From CAWUEX02 sp963921305 (GTDB lineage Bacteria > Pseudomonadota > Alphaproteobacteria > Rhodospirillales > Rhodospirillaceae), in NCBI GenBank assembly GCA_963921305.4, contig CAWUEX030000002.1:3038001-3102000 (forward strand): a stretch of 64,000 nt of DNA, in the 5' to 3' direction. Positions 15,891-26,158 of the stretch are shown one piece after another. Numbering within the stretch: position 1 is the first letter of the stretch; each line of letters opens with the position of its first letter. The position numbers and the translations under genes were made by a program. The notes beneath the pieces are model-generated. The model had not been told where the DNA came from, searched no databases, and worked only from the letters and a program-made list of their open reading frames with translations.

Positions 15891-16796
15891 GTGACGATCG
15901 CGCTGCCGAACTCCATCGAAGACACGGACGACCTTCTCCGTCAGAGCAACTATGTCTCTGACCGGTCTCTGTCGACGGCGCTGTTCCTGTGCCTCAAGCT
16001 CGGCCGCCCGCTGTTTTTGGAGGGCGAAGCCGGTGTCGGTAAAACCGAGGTGGCGAAAGTTCTGGCGGACTCTCTGGGCCGGCAGCTTATCCGTCTTCAA
16101 TGCTACGAAGGCCTCGACATTGCGTCCGCTGTTTATGAATGGAACTATCCAAAACAAATGATGTCTATCCGCCTCGCAGAAGCGGGAGGTAAGACAACCA
16201 CCGACGACATTGCAGCGGACATATATAGCGCCGACTACTTGATCGAGCGTCCTTTGTTGAAGGCGTTGCGGGATGATCCCGCCGGACCACCCGTGTTGTT
16301 GATCGATGAGCTTGATCGTGCAGATGAGCCCTTCGAAGCCTATCTGCTCGAAGTGTTGTCGGACTTTCAGGTCAGCATTCCTGAACTTGGCGAAGTCAAA
16401 GCATCTCAGCCGCCGATCGTGGTTCTGACCTCCAACCGCACGCGGGAGATTCATGACGCCTTGAAGCGCCGGTGCTTATACCACTGGGTTGATTATCCGT
16501 CAGCCGAGCGAGAGCTTGAGATTGTGCGCCGTAAAGTGCCGGATGCTGCGTCAGTACTCACGGCGCAAGTTGTCGCTGCCGTTCAACACTTGCGTGGGCA
16601 AGATTTGTTCAAGCCACCTGGCATTGCGGAAACGCTGGACTGGACACGGGCCCTGATGACGCTTGACCGCAAGCAGCTTGACCGCGCTGGGATGGACTCA
16701 ACGCTTGGTGTTGTTCTCAAATATCAGGACGACATCTCCCGGGTGCGTGATGGTGCCGCCGATGAGGCTTTGGCGGCCGCTGCCCAAGCCTCATGA
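15891..16796 (+). CDS. coxD: MoxR-family AAA+ ATPase, CoxD-like
   Basis: A 301-residue AAA+ ATPase with Walker A GEAGVGKTE (residues 45-53), Walker B 'VLLIDELDRAD' near 138-148 and sensor 1 'VLTSNRTREIHDALKRRC'. The early 'FLCLKLGRPLFLEGEAGVGKTEVAKVLA' and 'LQCYEGLDIASAVYEWNY' are characteristic of CoxD. In CO dehydrogenase systems CoxD works with the VWA protein CoxE in maturing the active site of the molybdenum enzyme. Start is GTG. The stop overlaps the coxE start in ATGA, indicating translational coupling. Confidence 0.9.
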   Translation: MTIALPNSIEDTDDLLRQSNYVSDRSLSTALFLCLKLGRPLFLEGEAGVGKTEVAKVLADSLGRQLIRLQCYEGLDIASAVYEWNYPKQMMSIRLAEAGGKTTTDDIAADIYSADYLIERPLLKALRDDPAGPPVLLIDELDRADEPFEAYLLEVLSDFQVSIPELGEVKASQPPIVVLTSNRTREIHDALKRRCLYHWVDYPSAERELEIVRRKVPDAASVLTAQVVAAVQHLRGQDLFKPPGIAETLDWTRALMTLDRKQLDRAGMDSTLGVVLKYQDDISRVRDGAADEALAAAAQAS

Positions 16797-18007
16797 CAAA
16801 CGATAGCGAGCGCGGCGCTTTGGCTTTGAACGTGGCCCTGTTCGCTCGGATTCTGCGCGGTGCTGGCTTACCAGTTGGGCCAGGCAAAGCGCTACTGGCT
16901 ATTGAAGCCCTATCTGTCATCGACATTACCAATCGCGACGACACGTTCTGGACACTTCACGCTGTGTTTGTCGAACGTCGCAATCAGTTTGATGTGTTTC
17001 GCATCGCCTTCGACCATTTCTGGACGGTAAGACCCGCGGACGCTGGAGAGTTCTCTGTTCTTGACAGCGATGAAGGTGAGGGTTCGTTGCCGCCAGAAGC
17101 GCCGTTGCCCCGGCGGCTGGCCGAGTCCTTGGTGTCCGCAGGGTTGGGAGAGGTCAGGTCCGCGACCGAGCAGGAACTTGAAATTGACTCCACGGCAACA
17201 TGGTCTTCGATCGAACACCTTCGGACGAAAGACTTCGAAACCATGTCCAATGAGGAGTTGGTCCACACCCGGAACGTTCTGCGCACCATGACCTTGCCAA
17301 TACCTGAATTGCCGTCGCGCCGGTTTCGCCCCCACGCCAGCGGACGCAGAATCGACATGCGGGCCACACTGCGCCGGTCGGTACGGTTGCCGGGCGGGTT
17401 CGAGCTGCAAAGGAAGAAACGTATCCGCCGCCATCCGCCGCTTGTGGTCCTGTGCGACATCTCTGGATCCATGGAGTCCTACGCCCGGATGCTGCTGCAT
17501 TTTCTCCACGCAGTGACGAACGACCGGGACAGGGTGCATACGTTCCTCTTCGGTACCCGACTTACCAATGTGACCCGGCACCTAGCGCACAATGACCCTG
17601 ATGTCGCCCTCAGCCGGGTGGGTCAGGCGGTGTTCGACTGGTCCGGCGGAACCCGCATCGGCGAGACTCTTGCGACGTTTAACCGCGTTTGGTCGCGCCG
17701 TGTGCTGGCTCAAGGTGCTGTTGTGTTGCTGATCTCGGATGGCCTCGACCGCGATGGCGGCGATGGGGTGGCAACGGAAATGGATCGTCTCCAGCGGTCG
17801 TGCCGCCGGCTCATCTGGCTGAATCCCCTATTGCGCTATGACGGCTTCGAACCCAGATCAGCAGGTGTGAAGGCCATGCTTCCCCATGTGGATGAGTTTC
17901 GGCCCGTGCACAATCTCGACAGCCTCAGTAAACTTGCGGATGCCCTTGCGTCTGTCGGCAGCGAAGGACGCTGGGGCCCTGACCGTTCCGAGGCCATGTA
18001 TGTCTGA
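16793..18007 (+). CDS. coxE: VWA-domain protein, CoxE-like
   Basis: A 404-residue protein with a C-terminal von Willebrand A domain. The MIDAS motif DISGS lies in 'VVLCDISGSMESYARMLLHFLHAV' (about residues 216-239), and 'FDWSGGTRIGETLATFN' provides the later metal-site Thr region. CoxE partners the AAA+ ATPase CoxD in post-translational maturation of molybdenum hydroxylases. The upstream ATPase gene overlaps by 4 nt and the downstream xdhC-type gene by 8 nt, so all are one operon. The N-terminal half is less conserved and partly acidic. Confidence 0.9.
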   Translation: MTNDSERGALALNVALFARILRGAGLPVGPGKALLAIEALSVIDITNRDDTFWTLHAVFVERRNQFDVFRIAFDHFWTVRPADAGEFSVLDSDEGEGSLPPEAPLPRRLAESLVSAGLGEVRSATEQELEIDSTATWSSIEHLRTKDFETMSNEELVHTRNVLRTMTLPIPELPSRRFRPHASGRRIDMRATLRRSVRLPGGFELQRKKRIRRHPPLVVLCDISGSMESYARMLLHFLHAVTNDRDRVHTFLFGTRLTNVTRHLAHNDPDVALSRVGQAVFDWSGGTRIGETLATFNRVWSRRVLAQGAVVLLISDGLDRDGGDGVATEMDRLQRSCRRLIWLNPLLRYDGFEPRSAGVKAMLPHVDEFRPVHNLDSLSKLADALASVGSEGRWGPDRSEAMYV

Positions 18008-18323
18008 CCCGCAAGATGATCCTCTGACTCGACTGCAAGCATGGCGGGCTGCTGGAAAGCGAACGGCGCTCGCGACTGTGACCAAAACATGGGGCTCATC
18101 ACCGCGCCCGGTGGGCAGTCACCTTGCCGTCAGCGAAGATGGTGAGTTCGCCGGGTCTGTTTCGGGCGGATGTATCGAAGGCGCGGTTGTCGAAGCCGCT
18201 CAGAACGTTATCGAAACGGGAGCGCCACAGCGCCTTGAGTTCGGGGTGACCAATGACATGGCCTGGGAGGTTGGCCTCGCGTGTGGCGGGAAGGTGCATG
18301 TTTTTGTCGAGCAGGTCGAATGA
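18000..18323 (+). CDS. XdhC/CoxI N-terminal-domain protein
   Basis: Only 107 residues: the first domain of XdhC/CoxI-type chaperones, with 'TVTKTWGSSPRPVGSHLAV' and 'GEFAGSVSGGCIEGAVVEAA'. Full-length XdhC binds molybdenum cofactor and inserts it into the hydroxylase; here the second domain is a separate gene downstream. The ATG at 18000 overlaps the end of the CoxE gene by 8 nt, and a longer in-frame reading back to 17886 is inside that gene. The stop forms ATGA with the next start. Confidence 0.88.
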   Translation: MSDPQDDPLTRLQAWRAAGKRTALATVTKTWGSSPRPVGSHLAVSEDGEFAGSVSGGCIEGAVVEAAQNVIETGAPQRLEFGVTNDMAWEVGLACGGKVHVFVEQVE

Positions 18324-19012
18324 ACGCAGACCTGTTTTCAAAGCTTACCAGTGCAATTGCTGACAAACAGGCCTGTGCGGTCGTCACCGATACTGCTTCA
18401 GGTGATCAAGCGTTTGTCACGTCAGACGAAGCAGCTGGAGATCTCGGCCTGGACGATGCACAGCTGCAAAAGATCATTGAGATGATTGCCGCGGACTTGT
18501 CCGGGGAGCTTGATGACACTGAGTTATTTGTCCGCGTCTACGGCCCTCCGTTCAGAATGATCATCGTCGGCGCGGTTCATATTGCCCAATCCCTGGCGCC
18601 GATGGCCCAGCTGGCGGGATTTGATGTCACCGTGGTGGACCCTAGAGAGGGCTTTGTCGCCGCAGACAGAATGGCGAATTTCGAGACGTTGACGGACTGG
18701 CCGGACGAGGGAATGGCTAAGTTAAAACCGGATGCGCGGACGGCGGTTGTAACTCTAACCCATGATCCGAAATTGGATGATCCCGCCCTCACGGCGGCGC
18801 TCAATTCTGATGCGTTCTATATCGGGGCGCTGGGAAGCGCGCGAACCCATGCAAAACGCCTGCAACGTCTTGAGGCCGCAGGTTTTGATCAAACGCACCT
18901 AGGGCGTATTCGCGGGCCGGCTGGTCTCAATATTCAGGCAAAGAGTCCTGCCGAGATTGCTGTGTCCATCCTCAGCCAGGCGATCGCCGTTCGCCGGGGC
19001 GCGGACGTCTAG
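18320..19012 (+). CDS. XdhC/CoxI Rossmann-domain protein
   Basis: A 230-residue protein carrying the C-terminal half of XdhC/CoxI. It has the Rossmann start 'MIIVGAVHIAQSLAPMAQLAGFDVTVVDPR' (usual GAGHVA here GAVHIA), and the family ending 'YIGALGSARTHAKRLQRLEAAGF' and 'RIRGPAGLNIQAKSPAEIAVSILSQ'. It should act with the 107-residue N-domain protein in molybdenum-cofactor delivery or sulfuration. The start is the ATG of the ATGA overlap at 18320. The next gene begins 7 nt downstream. Confidence 0.9.
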   Translation: MNADLFSKLTSAIADKQACAVVTDTASGDQAFVTSDEAAGDLGLDDAQLQKIIEMIAADLSGELDDTELFVRVYGPPFRMIIVGAVHIAQSLAPMAQLAGFDVTVVDPREGFVAADRMANFETLTDWPDEGMAKLKPDARTAVVTLTHDPKLDDPALTAALNSDAFYIGALGSARTHAKRLQRLEAAGFDQTHLGRIRGPAGLNIQAKSPAEIAVSILSQAIAVRRGADV

Positions 19013-19019
19013 CTCGGTT

Positions 19020-20657
19020 ATGAAATTCGGCCAACTCCCAGTGGGGGACTGTGAGGGCGCGGTCTTGGCCCACTCTATTGCAGGGGACGGATGGGCTCTT
19101 AAAAAGGGGCGGACCTTGTCCGCCCAGGACATTGATCTCTTGCAGCGCAGCGGGGTGGAACGCATCCATGTCGCGCGATTGGAGGCCGGGGATGTTCATG
19201 AAAACACCGCCGCTGCCGAGATAGCCGCGCGGGTTTGCGGGGCAGGGGCATCGTGTTCAGAAGCTTATACCGGCCGGTGCAATATTGAAGCCAAGCAGCC
19301 CGGTTTGGTGCGGATCAACACCGATTTCATCAACAGGTTCAACGCGATTGATGAGTCCGTCACCATTGCGACTCTCGACGACTGCCAGCGGGTGGACCAG
19401 CGGCAGGTTATCGCAACCGTTAAAATCATTCCCTTTTCGGTGCCGGAAACTGTCATGGAACAGGTCCGTGCTCTTCTGGAAACTGAGCAAGGCATCGTAT
19501 CTGTAACTCCATTCCAAAGTCTGTCTGTCACCGTAATCAATACGGTGCTGCCCCACCTCAAGCCTTCGGTGATCGAAAAGACTACTGTTCTGACCAAGCG
19601 ACGCATTGAGGCCTTAGGCGGCCAGGTCGATCAGGTTTTGTCCTGTGACCATGCGTTCGACGACGTCGCGGCCACACTTCGAGACGCACTCTCCAGACAA
19701 ACCGATCTCATACTCGTCGTCGGCGCCTCGGTGACGGTGGACAGAAACGATACAATCCCTGCGGCAATCTCGGCACAGGGCGGGACGACTATCCATTTCG
19801 GTATGCCTGTCGACCCTGGCAACATGGTGCTGGTCGCGGAACACCAAGGTACGCCAATCGTAATCCTGCCCGGATGTGCCCGGTCGCCGAAGTTGAACGG
19901 CATTGATTGGCTCTTGCAGCGGTACGCTGCGCGCATGCCTGCCGGCAAAGCTGACATCATGGCGATGGGAGTCGGCGGGCTATTGGTGGATAGTCCGGTC
20001 CGGCCATTGCCCAGGGACCAAGCTGTGAGACAAGAACGTGTGCAAGATCAGCAGCCCAAAGTCGCCGCCATCGTGCTTGCGGCGGGTCAGTCGCGGCGCA
20101 TGGGGTCGGTCAATAAACTCCTGCAAACCGTGCAGGGCGAGCCTCTCGTCAGGCGCACGGTCAGCACGGTTACGCAGGCGCTGATCAATCCGTGTGTCGT
20201 TGTCACGGGGCACGAGGACGCCGAGGTTGAGGCCGCCCTTGCAGGCCTGGAGGTCCAGGTCGCCCACAATCCGGATTTCGCGGATGGGTTATCCACCTCA
20301 CTTAGGGCTGGACTGGCCGTCGTGCCGCAGGACTGCGACGCGGTCATCGTGTGCCTGGCCGACATGCCGGATGTCACAACGGACCATATCAACGCCCTCG
20401 TCGCCGGCTTTAAGCCGGACGAGGGACGCGCCGTCGGCGTTCCGGTGTTTAAAGGCAAGCGAGGCAATCCCGTTCTTTGGGCGCGTCACCTTTGGCCGAG
20501 CATGGAGACCGTCAGTGGCGACGTCGGCGCCCGGCACCTCATCGGCCAACACGAGGACCTTGTTTATGAGGTCGAATTTGAGGACACTGCCGTTCTGACG
20601 GACTTAGATACGCCGGAGCAGTGGTCGAAGTTCCGCAGGGGAATTGAAGGCTCTTAG
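19020..20657 (+). CDS. Fused molybdopterin-binding (MoeA/CinA-like) and MobA-like nucleotidyltransferase
   Basis: A 545-residue two-domain protein. Residues 1 to about 330 form a MoeA/MogA-like molybdopterin-binding region, with 'TDLILVVGASVTVDRNDTIPAAI' and 'GMPVDPGNMVLVAEHQGTPIVILPGCARSPKLNG'. Residues from about 345 form a MobA/MocA-type transferase, with 'AAIVLAAGQSRRMGSVNKLL', 'VVTGHEDAEV', 'CLADMPDVTTDHI' and 'RGNPVLWARHLW'. Such fusions insert molybdenum and attach CMP or GMP to make the dinucleotide cofactor; a cytosine dinucleotide is expected for this enzyme class. The ATG at 19020 is chosen because upstream codons lie in the preceding gene. Last gene of the maturation operon. Confidence 0.88.
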   Translation: MKFGQLPVGDCEGAVLAHSIAGDGWALKKGRTLSAQDIDLLQRSGVERIHVARLEAGDVHENTAAAEIAARVCGAGASCSEAYTGRCNIEAKQPGLVRINTDFINRFNAIDESVTIATLDDCQRVDQRQVIATVKIIPFSVPETVMEQVRALLETEQGIVSVTPFQSLSVTVINTVLPHLKPSVIEKTTVLTKRRIEALGGQVDQVLSCDHAFDDVAATLRDALSRQTDLILVVGASVTVDRNDTIPAAISAQGGTTIHFGMPVDPGNMVLVAEHQGTPIVILPGCARSPKLNGIDWLLQRYAARMPAGKADIMAMGVGGLLVDSPVRPLPRDQAVRQERVQDQQPKVAAIVLAAGQSRRMGSVNKLLQTVQGEPLVRRTVSTVTQALINPCVVVTGHEDAEVEAALAGLEVQVAHNPDFADGLSTSLRAGLAVVPQDCDAVIVCLADMPDVTTDHINALVAGFKPDEGRAVGVPVFKGKRGNPVLWARHLWPSMETVSGDVGARHLIGQHEDLVYEVEFEDTAVLTDLDTPEQWSKFRRGIEGS

Positions 20658-20690
20658 CTGCAGCCAGTGAGTATGGGGAGAATTTAAGGT

Positions 20691-21743
20691 ATGCTCGATA
20701 GTGGTGCGGTCGGAGAAGACTTATATAAGACAGACGTCATTATTATTGGTGCAGGACCGGTAGGCCTTTTTGCTGTCTTTGAGCTTGGTTTGCTCGGTTT
20801 GCACAGCGTCATCATTGACATTCGGGACAAGCCAGGCGGGCAGTGCGCGGAGCTTTATCCGGAGAAGCCCATACTCGATATCCCGAGCAGAAAGTCTGTC
20901 ACTGGCGCGCAGCTCACCGAAGACCTGTTGGAGCAAATTGCTCCGTTCAACCCGACCATGCTTCTCAATCAAATGGCCGAAAGTCTTGAAAAGCTCGACA
21001 ATGGCCATTGGCAGATGAAAACGGATATGGGGGTGACCGTTGAGGCGCCGGTCATTTGCATTGCCGGCGGAGGCGGGAGTTTCACGCCGAAGAAACCAAA
21101 AATCCAAGGCGTTGACGACTTTGAAGGTAAGTCAGTGTTTTTCGCTGTGCGCCAAATGGAGCAGTTCCGCGGCAAAAACCTTCTAATTGCTGGTGGAGGA
21201 GACTCGGCACTTGATTGGACGCTTGCCCTCAATGACTCAGTGGAAAGCATGCACCTCGTTCATCGCCGGTCAGAATTCCGTGCCGTTCAAGATTCCGTCG
21301 ATAAGATGCGGGAGCTTGAGGCCGCCGGCAAAGTGAAGGTCCATGTCGCCCAAATCGTGAAGCTGAACGGCCAGGACGGACAAATCGAGTCTGTCACCCT
21401 GCAGGATGTCGAATCCAAGGACGAGTACGACGTACCATGTGACTCGATGCTCGCCTTTTACGGTTTGACGATGAAACTAGGGCCCATCGCCGGCTGGGGT
21501 ATCAACATGGAAAGCAATCGGATCGCCGTCGACACCGAGAAGTTCGAGACATCTGAGAACGGCATTTTTTGCATCGGTGACATGTGCAGTTACCCCGGGA
21601 AACTCAAGCTGATCTTGTCAGGTTTTCATGAGGCAGCCTTGATGGCACACGGCGGTTTCCACTATGCCCGGCCCGATCAGAAGCTCAAGTTTGAACACAC
21701 GACCTCCAGTTCGAGTATTCGGGAGAGAATTGGCTCTTCATGA
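20691..21743 (+). CDS. Ferredoxin--NADP+ reductase (thioredoxin-reductase-like type)
   Basis: A 350-residue FAD/NADPH flavoprotein. It has an N-terminal FAD motif 'DVIIIGAGPVGLFAVFELGLLG', 'PGGQCAELYPEKPILDIPS', an NADPH motif 'NLLIAGGGDSALDWTLAL' followed by 'LVHRRSEFRA', and 'NGIFCIGDMCSYPGKLKLILSGFHEAALMAH' near the end. There is no CxxC disulfide, which separates it from true thioredoxin reductases and fits the FNR family of Bacillus YumC and alphaproteobacteria. Its stop overlaps the ferredoxin gene by 4 nt, so the two probably work as a pair, moving electrons between NADPH and that ferredoxin. Confidence 0.9.
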   Translation: MLDSGAVGEDLYKTDVIIIGAGPVGLFAVFELGLLGLHSVIIDIRDKPGGQCAELYPEKPILDIPSRKSVTGAQLTEDLLEQIAPFNPTMLLNQMAESLEKLDNGHWQMKTDMGVTVEAPVICIAGGGGSFTPKKPKIQGVDDFEGKSVFFAVRQMEQFRGKNLLIAGGGDSALDWTLALNDSVESMHLVHRRSEFRAVQDSVDKMRELEAAGKVKVHVAQIVKLNGQDGQIESVTLQDVESKDEYDVPCDSMLAFYGLTMKLGPIAGWGINMESNRIAVDTEKFETSENGIFCIGDMCSYPGKLKLILSGFHEAALMAHGGFHYARPDQKLKFEHTTSSSSIRERIGSS

Positions 21744-22063
21744 ATATAGTCGTGGTTCTGCCCGACGGGCAGGAACGTCAGGTCGGGGGTAAATCTGGCA
21801 TCACGGTGATGGCCGCCCTGCGCGATGGTGGAATGCCCATCAGAGCGGAATGCGGGGGCGCCTTGGCCTGTGCTACGTGTCACGTTCACGTTACGTCTGA
21901 ATGGCAGCAGGTGGTCGGCCGACCAGGTGTTGAGGAAGCAGAGTTGTTGGATGACTCTGACTACGCGGCGCCCGAATCCCGGTTGTCATGCCAGATCGAT
22001 TGCGCTGACCATCTTGATGGCTTAAAGGTCGCCCTCCAGTTAGATGCTCTAGAAGACCAATAG
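21740..22063 (+). CDS. [2Fe-2S] ferredoxin, adrenodoxin type
   Basis: A 107-residue ferredoxin with the vertebrate/ISC-type cluster motif: Cys-x5-Cys-x2-Cys in 'CGGALACATC' and a fourth Cys in 'SRLSCQI'. The start overlaps the reductase stop in ATGA. The nearest described partners of such proteins are P450s, iron-sulfur assembly or Rieske oxygenases; none is in the window, although the molybdenum-hydroxylase genes lie just upstream. The next gene, prfC, starts 13 nt later. Confidence 0.9.
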   Translation: MNIVVVLPDGQERQVGGKSGITVMAALRDGGMPIRAECGGALACATCHVHVTSEWQQVVGRPGVEEAELLDDSDYAAPESRLSCQIDCADHLDGLKVALQLDALEDQ

Positions 22064-22076
22064 CCCGAGATCTGCA

Positions 22077-23666
<1,590 letters not shown>

Positions 23667-23704
23667 AGCATCATCGGAAATCTGAACCGACGCGGGAGGG
23701 GAAC

Positions 23705-24049
23705 ATGCAGATCGATCGTCTCGATACTGGCGAAATCATGAGCCAGGCTGTGATTCACGGTGACACTGTGTATTTGGCCGGCCAGGTCTCATCGGACGCC
23801 CCTGATGTCGCCGGTCAGACCCAAGGTGTGCTGGATAAAATCGATGCGCTACTGGCCCGTGTCGGCGCTCAGAAAGCGCGTATTCTGTCGGCGACAATCT
23901 ATTTGGCAGACATCTCAACATTCGGTGAGATGAACGAAGTTTGGAAAAAATGGGTTCCTGTCGGCGCTACACCGGCGCGTACGACGGTCGAGGCCAAGCT
24001 GGCGAGCTCCGAGTTCTTAGTAGAAATCACGGTTATCGCTAGCCGCTAG
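23705..24049 (+). CDS. RidA/YjgF family protein
   Basis: This 114-residue protein has the RidA core: 'SQAVIHGDTVYLAGQV' at the N-terminus, 'QTQGVLDKIDALLARVGA', 'KARILSATIYLADISTFGEMNEVWKKWVP' and a final 'PARTTVEAKLASSEFLVEITVIA'. The conserved Arg of the imine deaminase site is present in 'PARTTVE'. Family members hydrolyse reactive enamines/imines released by PLP enzymes, although this subgroup may have another substrate. GGAGGGGAAC precedes the ATG. It follows prfC by about 40 nt. Confidence 0.9.
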   Translation: MQIDRLDTGEIMSQAVIHGDTVYLAGQVSSDAPDVAGQTQGVLDKIDALLARVGAQKARILSATIYLADISTFGEMNEVWKKWVPVGATPARTTVEAKLASSEFLVEITVIASR

Positions 24050-24110
24050 GGACATGGTATAACGGCTGCCAGAGGAGCGCGTCTGTTCATATCGCGTTGG
24101 CAGCAAACCG

Positions 24111-25724
24111 GTGCCCGAACTGCATATACTCAACGAAGTTATCATTATTCTGGCTGCGGGTGTGTTAACCGTGGCGATCTTTCAGCGCCTGAAACTTGGC
24201 GCTGTTCTCGGCTATCTAGTGGCAGGGGGCATCATTGGCCCGTTTGGCCTCGGCCTGGTCACGGCAAACGAGACGATCACCCTTCTTGGCGAATTTGGGG
24301 TCGTATTTCTTCTCTTCATCATTGGGCTAGAACTCCCCCTTGAGCGTATCCGCGTCATGCGGGCGCCGATTTTTAAACTCGGCTTGCTTCAGATCGTTTG
24401 CTCAATGGGCGCAATCTATTTCGTTGCCCGTGCACTCGATGTGCCTCCGTTGACTGCAGCGGTGATCGGTGCCGCGCTTTCTCTGTCTTCGACGGCCGTT
24501 GTGCTAACCCTCATTTCAGAGCAAGGGCGTTTTCCGACCGTGTTTGGGCGCAACGTTTTCGGTGTATTGCTCATGCAAGATCTGGCTGTCGGGCCGCTCC
24601 TGGCGCTTATCGTCGCGTTGGGCGGAGATCAAGGTCAGCTTGGAGAGACACTCCTATTCGCCGTTTTGAAAATGTGTGCGGCGGTAGCTGTCATCCTCGG
24701 GCTTGGGCGCTGGCTGCTGGAACGCTTGTTCATGACGGTGAGTGGTCTTCGCAATGCAGAGGTATTCGCTGGATTTACACTTCTGGTGCTGTTGGCTGCC
24801 GCCGCCATGACTGAGACCGCTGGTCTGTCGCTCGCGTTCGGTGCTTTGCTCGCTGGTATGCTGCTCGCCGATACACCATTCCGGCATCAGGTCGCCGCTG
24901 AGATTCAACCCTTCCGAGGTTTGCTCCTCGGCCTGTTCTTCATGGGCGTTGGTATGTCGGTGGATATCGATCTAGCGATCAATCGCAGTGGCGACATTGC
25001 GTTGCTAGTTGTCGGGTTAATGGCCCTCAAAGCAACCATCGTATTCGTACTCGCCCGCATTCTCGCGCTATCCACTGTCGAATCGGCTGAGGCGGGTATC
25101 CATCTGGCGCAAGGTGGCGAATTTGCCTTCGTGCTATTTGCGGCGGCACTGGCGTCGGGACTCTTGCCCGCTGAGATGCTCCAGGTTCTCGCTGTGGGCG
25201 TTGCATTGTCCATGCTGGCCACGCCGTTGCTAGTGTCTTTAACGTCTGTTCTCATCAAGCGATGGGAACTGGCGAGCGCGATTCCCGCGGACTCACTGGA
25301 TGGCCCAGATGATAGCTTTCGTGATCATGTAATCGTTATAGGAGTTGGACGTGTCGGGCGCGAGGTCGCATCCCAACTCCGAGATGCCGAGCGCGCTTAT
25401 GTTTGCCTTGATATCAATCCCCACGCCATCGCGACGGCGCGTCAATCAGGGCTTTCTGTATATTTCGGTGATGCCACCCGGCCCGAAGTTCTTTATGCGG
25501 TTGGGTTGGCTGAGGCACGCGCTCTGGTCATTGCGATCGATGACCCAGCCAAAGCTGTGCAGATGATGAATGTCGTGAAGTATATCCTCCCAGAGCTCAC
25601 CGTATACGCGCGGGCACGGGATGCCAATCACGCGCGGACACTCGAGAAGGCTGGTGCGGCATCAACTGTTCCAGAAGTCATCCCCACAGCCATGCAGCTC
25701 GCGAACCTGGCGCTAAAACAATAG
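24111..25724 (+). CDS. Monovalent cation:proton antiporter, KefB/KefC type
   Basis: A 537-residue CPA2-family membrane protein. An N-terminal Na/H-exchanger domain of about 12 helices (to about residue 385) includes 'LIIGLELPLERIRVMRAPIFKLGLLQ' split over two helices and 'SLSSTAVVLTLISEQG'. A cytoplasmic TrkA-N domain follows, beginning 'DHVIVIGVGRVGREVASQL', with an Asp in 'CLDINPHAI' for nucleotide binding. It probably exchanges K+ for H+ and is gated by a ligand at the TrkA-N domain. GTG start at 24111; no strong ribosome binding site. A DksA-like gene follows. Confidence 0.9.
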   Translation: MPELHILNEVIIILAAGVLTVAIFQRLKLGAVLGYLVAGGIIGPFGLGLVTANETITLLGEFGVVFLLFIIGLELPLERIRVMRAPIFKLGLLQIVCSMGAIYFVARALDVPPLTAAVIGAALSLSSTAVVLTLISEQGRFPTVFGRNVFGVLLMQDLAVGPLLALIVALGGDQGQLGETLLFAVLKMCAAVAVILGLGRWLLERLFMTVSGLRNAEVFAGFTLLVLLAAAAMTETAGLSLAFGALLAGMLLADTPFRHQVAAEIQPFRGLLLGLFFMGVGMSVDIDLAINRSGDIALLVVGLMALKATIVFVLARILALSTVESAEAGIHLAQGGEFAFVLFAAALASGLLPAEMLQVLAVGVALSMLATPLLVSLTSVLIKRWELASAIPADSLDGPDDSFRDHVIVIGVGRVGREVASQLRDAERAYVCLDINPHAIATARQSGLSVYFGDATRPEVLYAVGLAEARALVIAIDDPAKAVQMMNVVKYILPELTVYARARDANHARTLEKAGAASTVPEVIPTAMQLANLALKQ

Positions 25725-25789
25725 GTTTGTCAGAAACTTAGCGTCAGGTGCTTTACGCAAGTTTCGTTTGAGGTCTACGCTTAGACGTC

Positions 25790-26146
25790 ATGCCATCGCG
25801 AAAGAAGCTCAATCTCAAGGAGATGAAGCAGCAGCTCATCGAACGTAAGGCCGAGTTGCTCGAGACCTCTGGCTCCACGTCGGAAGACCGTGCGCCAGTT
25901 GAACTTGACCAGTCCATGCAGGGCCGTTTATCTCGTATGGATGCGTTACAGCAGCGCGAGATGGCTCTCGCGACCCAGCGAAGGCGCGATGTCGATTTGG
26001 TTCGGATAGACGCAGCTCTCCAGCGCATCGCTTCCGGAGACTACGGGTATTGCTTGAATTGCGATGAAGAAATCGCGGTCGGCCGGCTGAAGTCCGACGC
26101 CGCTGAACCTTTGTGCGTGGAATGCGCGTCATCTGCCCAGCGTTAA
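25790..26146 (+). CDS. TraR/DksA-family C4 zinc-finger protein
   Basis: A 118-residue protein with an N-terminal coiled-coil region ('KLNLKEMKQQLIERKAELLE', then 'MDALQQREMALATQRRRDVDLVRIDAALQRI' in two helices) and a C-terminal zinc finger. The finger is 'CLNCDEEIAVGRLKSDAAEPLCVEC' taken as two CxxC pairs. This is the DksA/TraR layout, which binds the RNA polymerase secondary channel; whether it keeps the acidic tip residues is less clear than in DksA. It converges on egtD with a 12-nt gap. Confidence 0.88.
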   Translation: MPSRKKLNLKEMKQQLIERKAELLETSGSTSEDRAPVELDQSMQGRLSRMDALQQREMALATQRRRDVDLVRIDAALQRIASGDYGYCLNCDEEIAVGRLKSDAAEPLCVECASSAQR

Positions 26147-26158
26147 ATATGCAGATTG

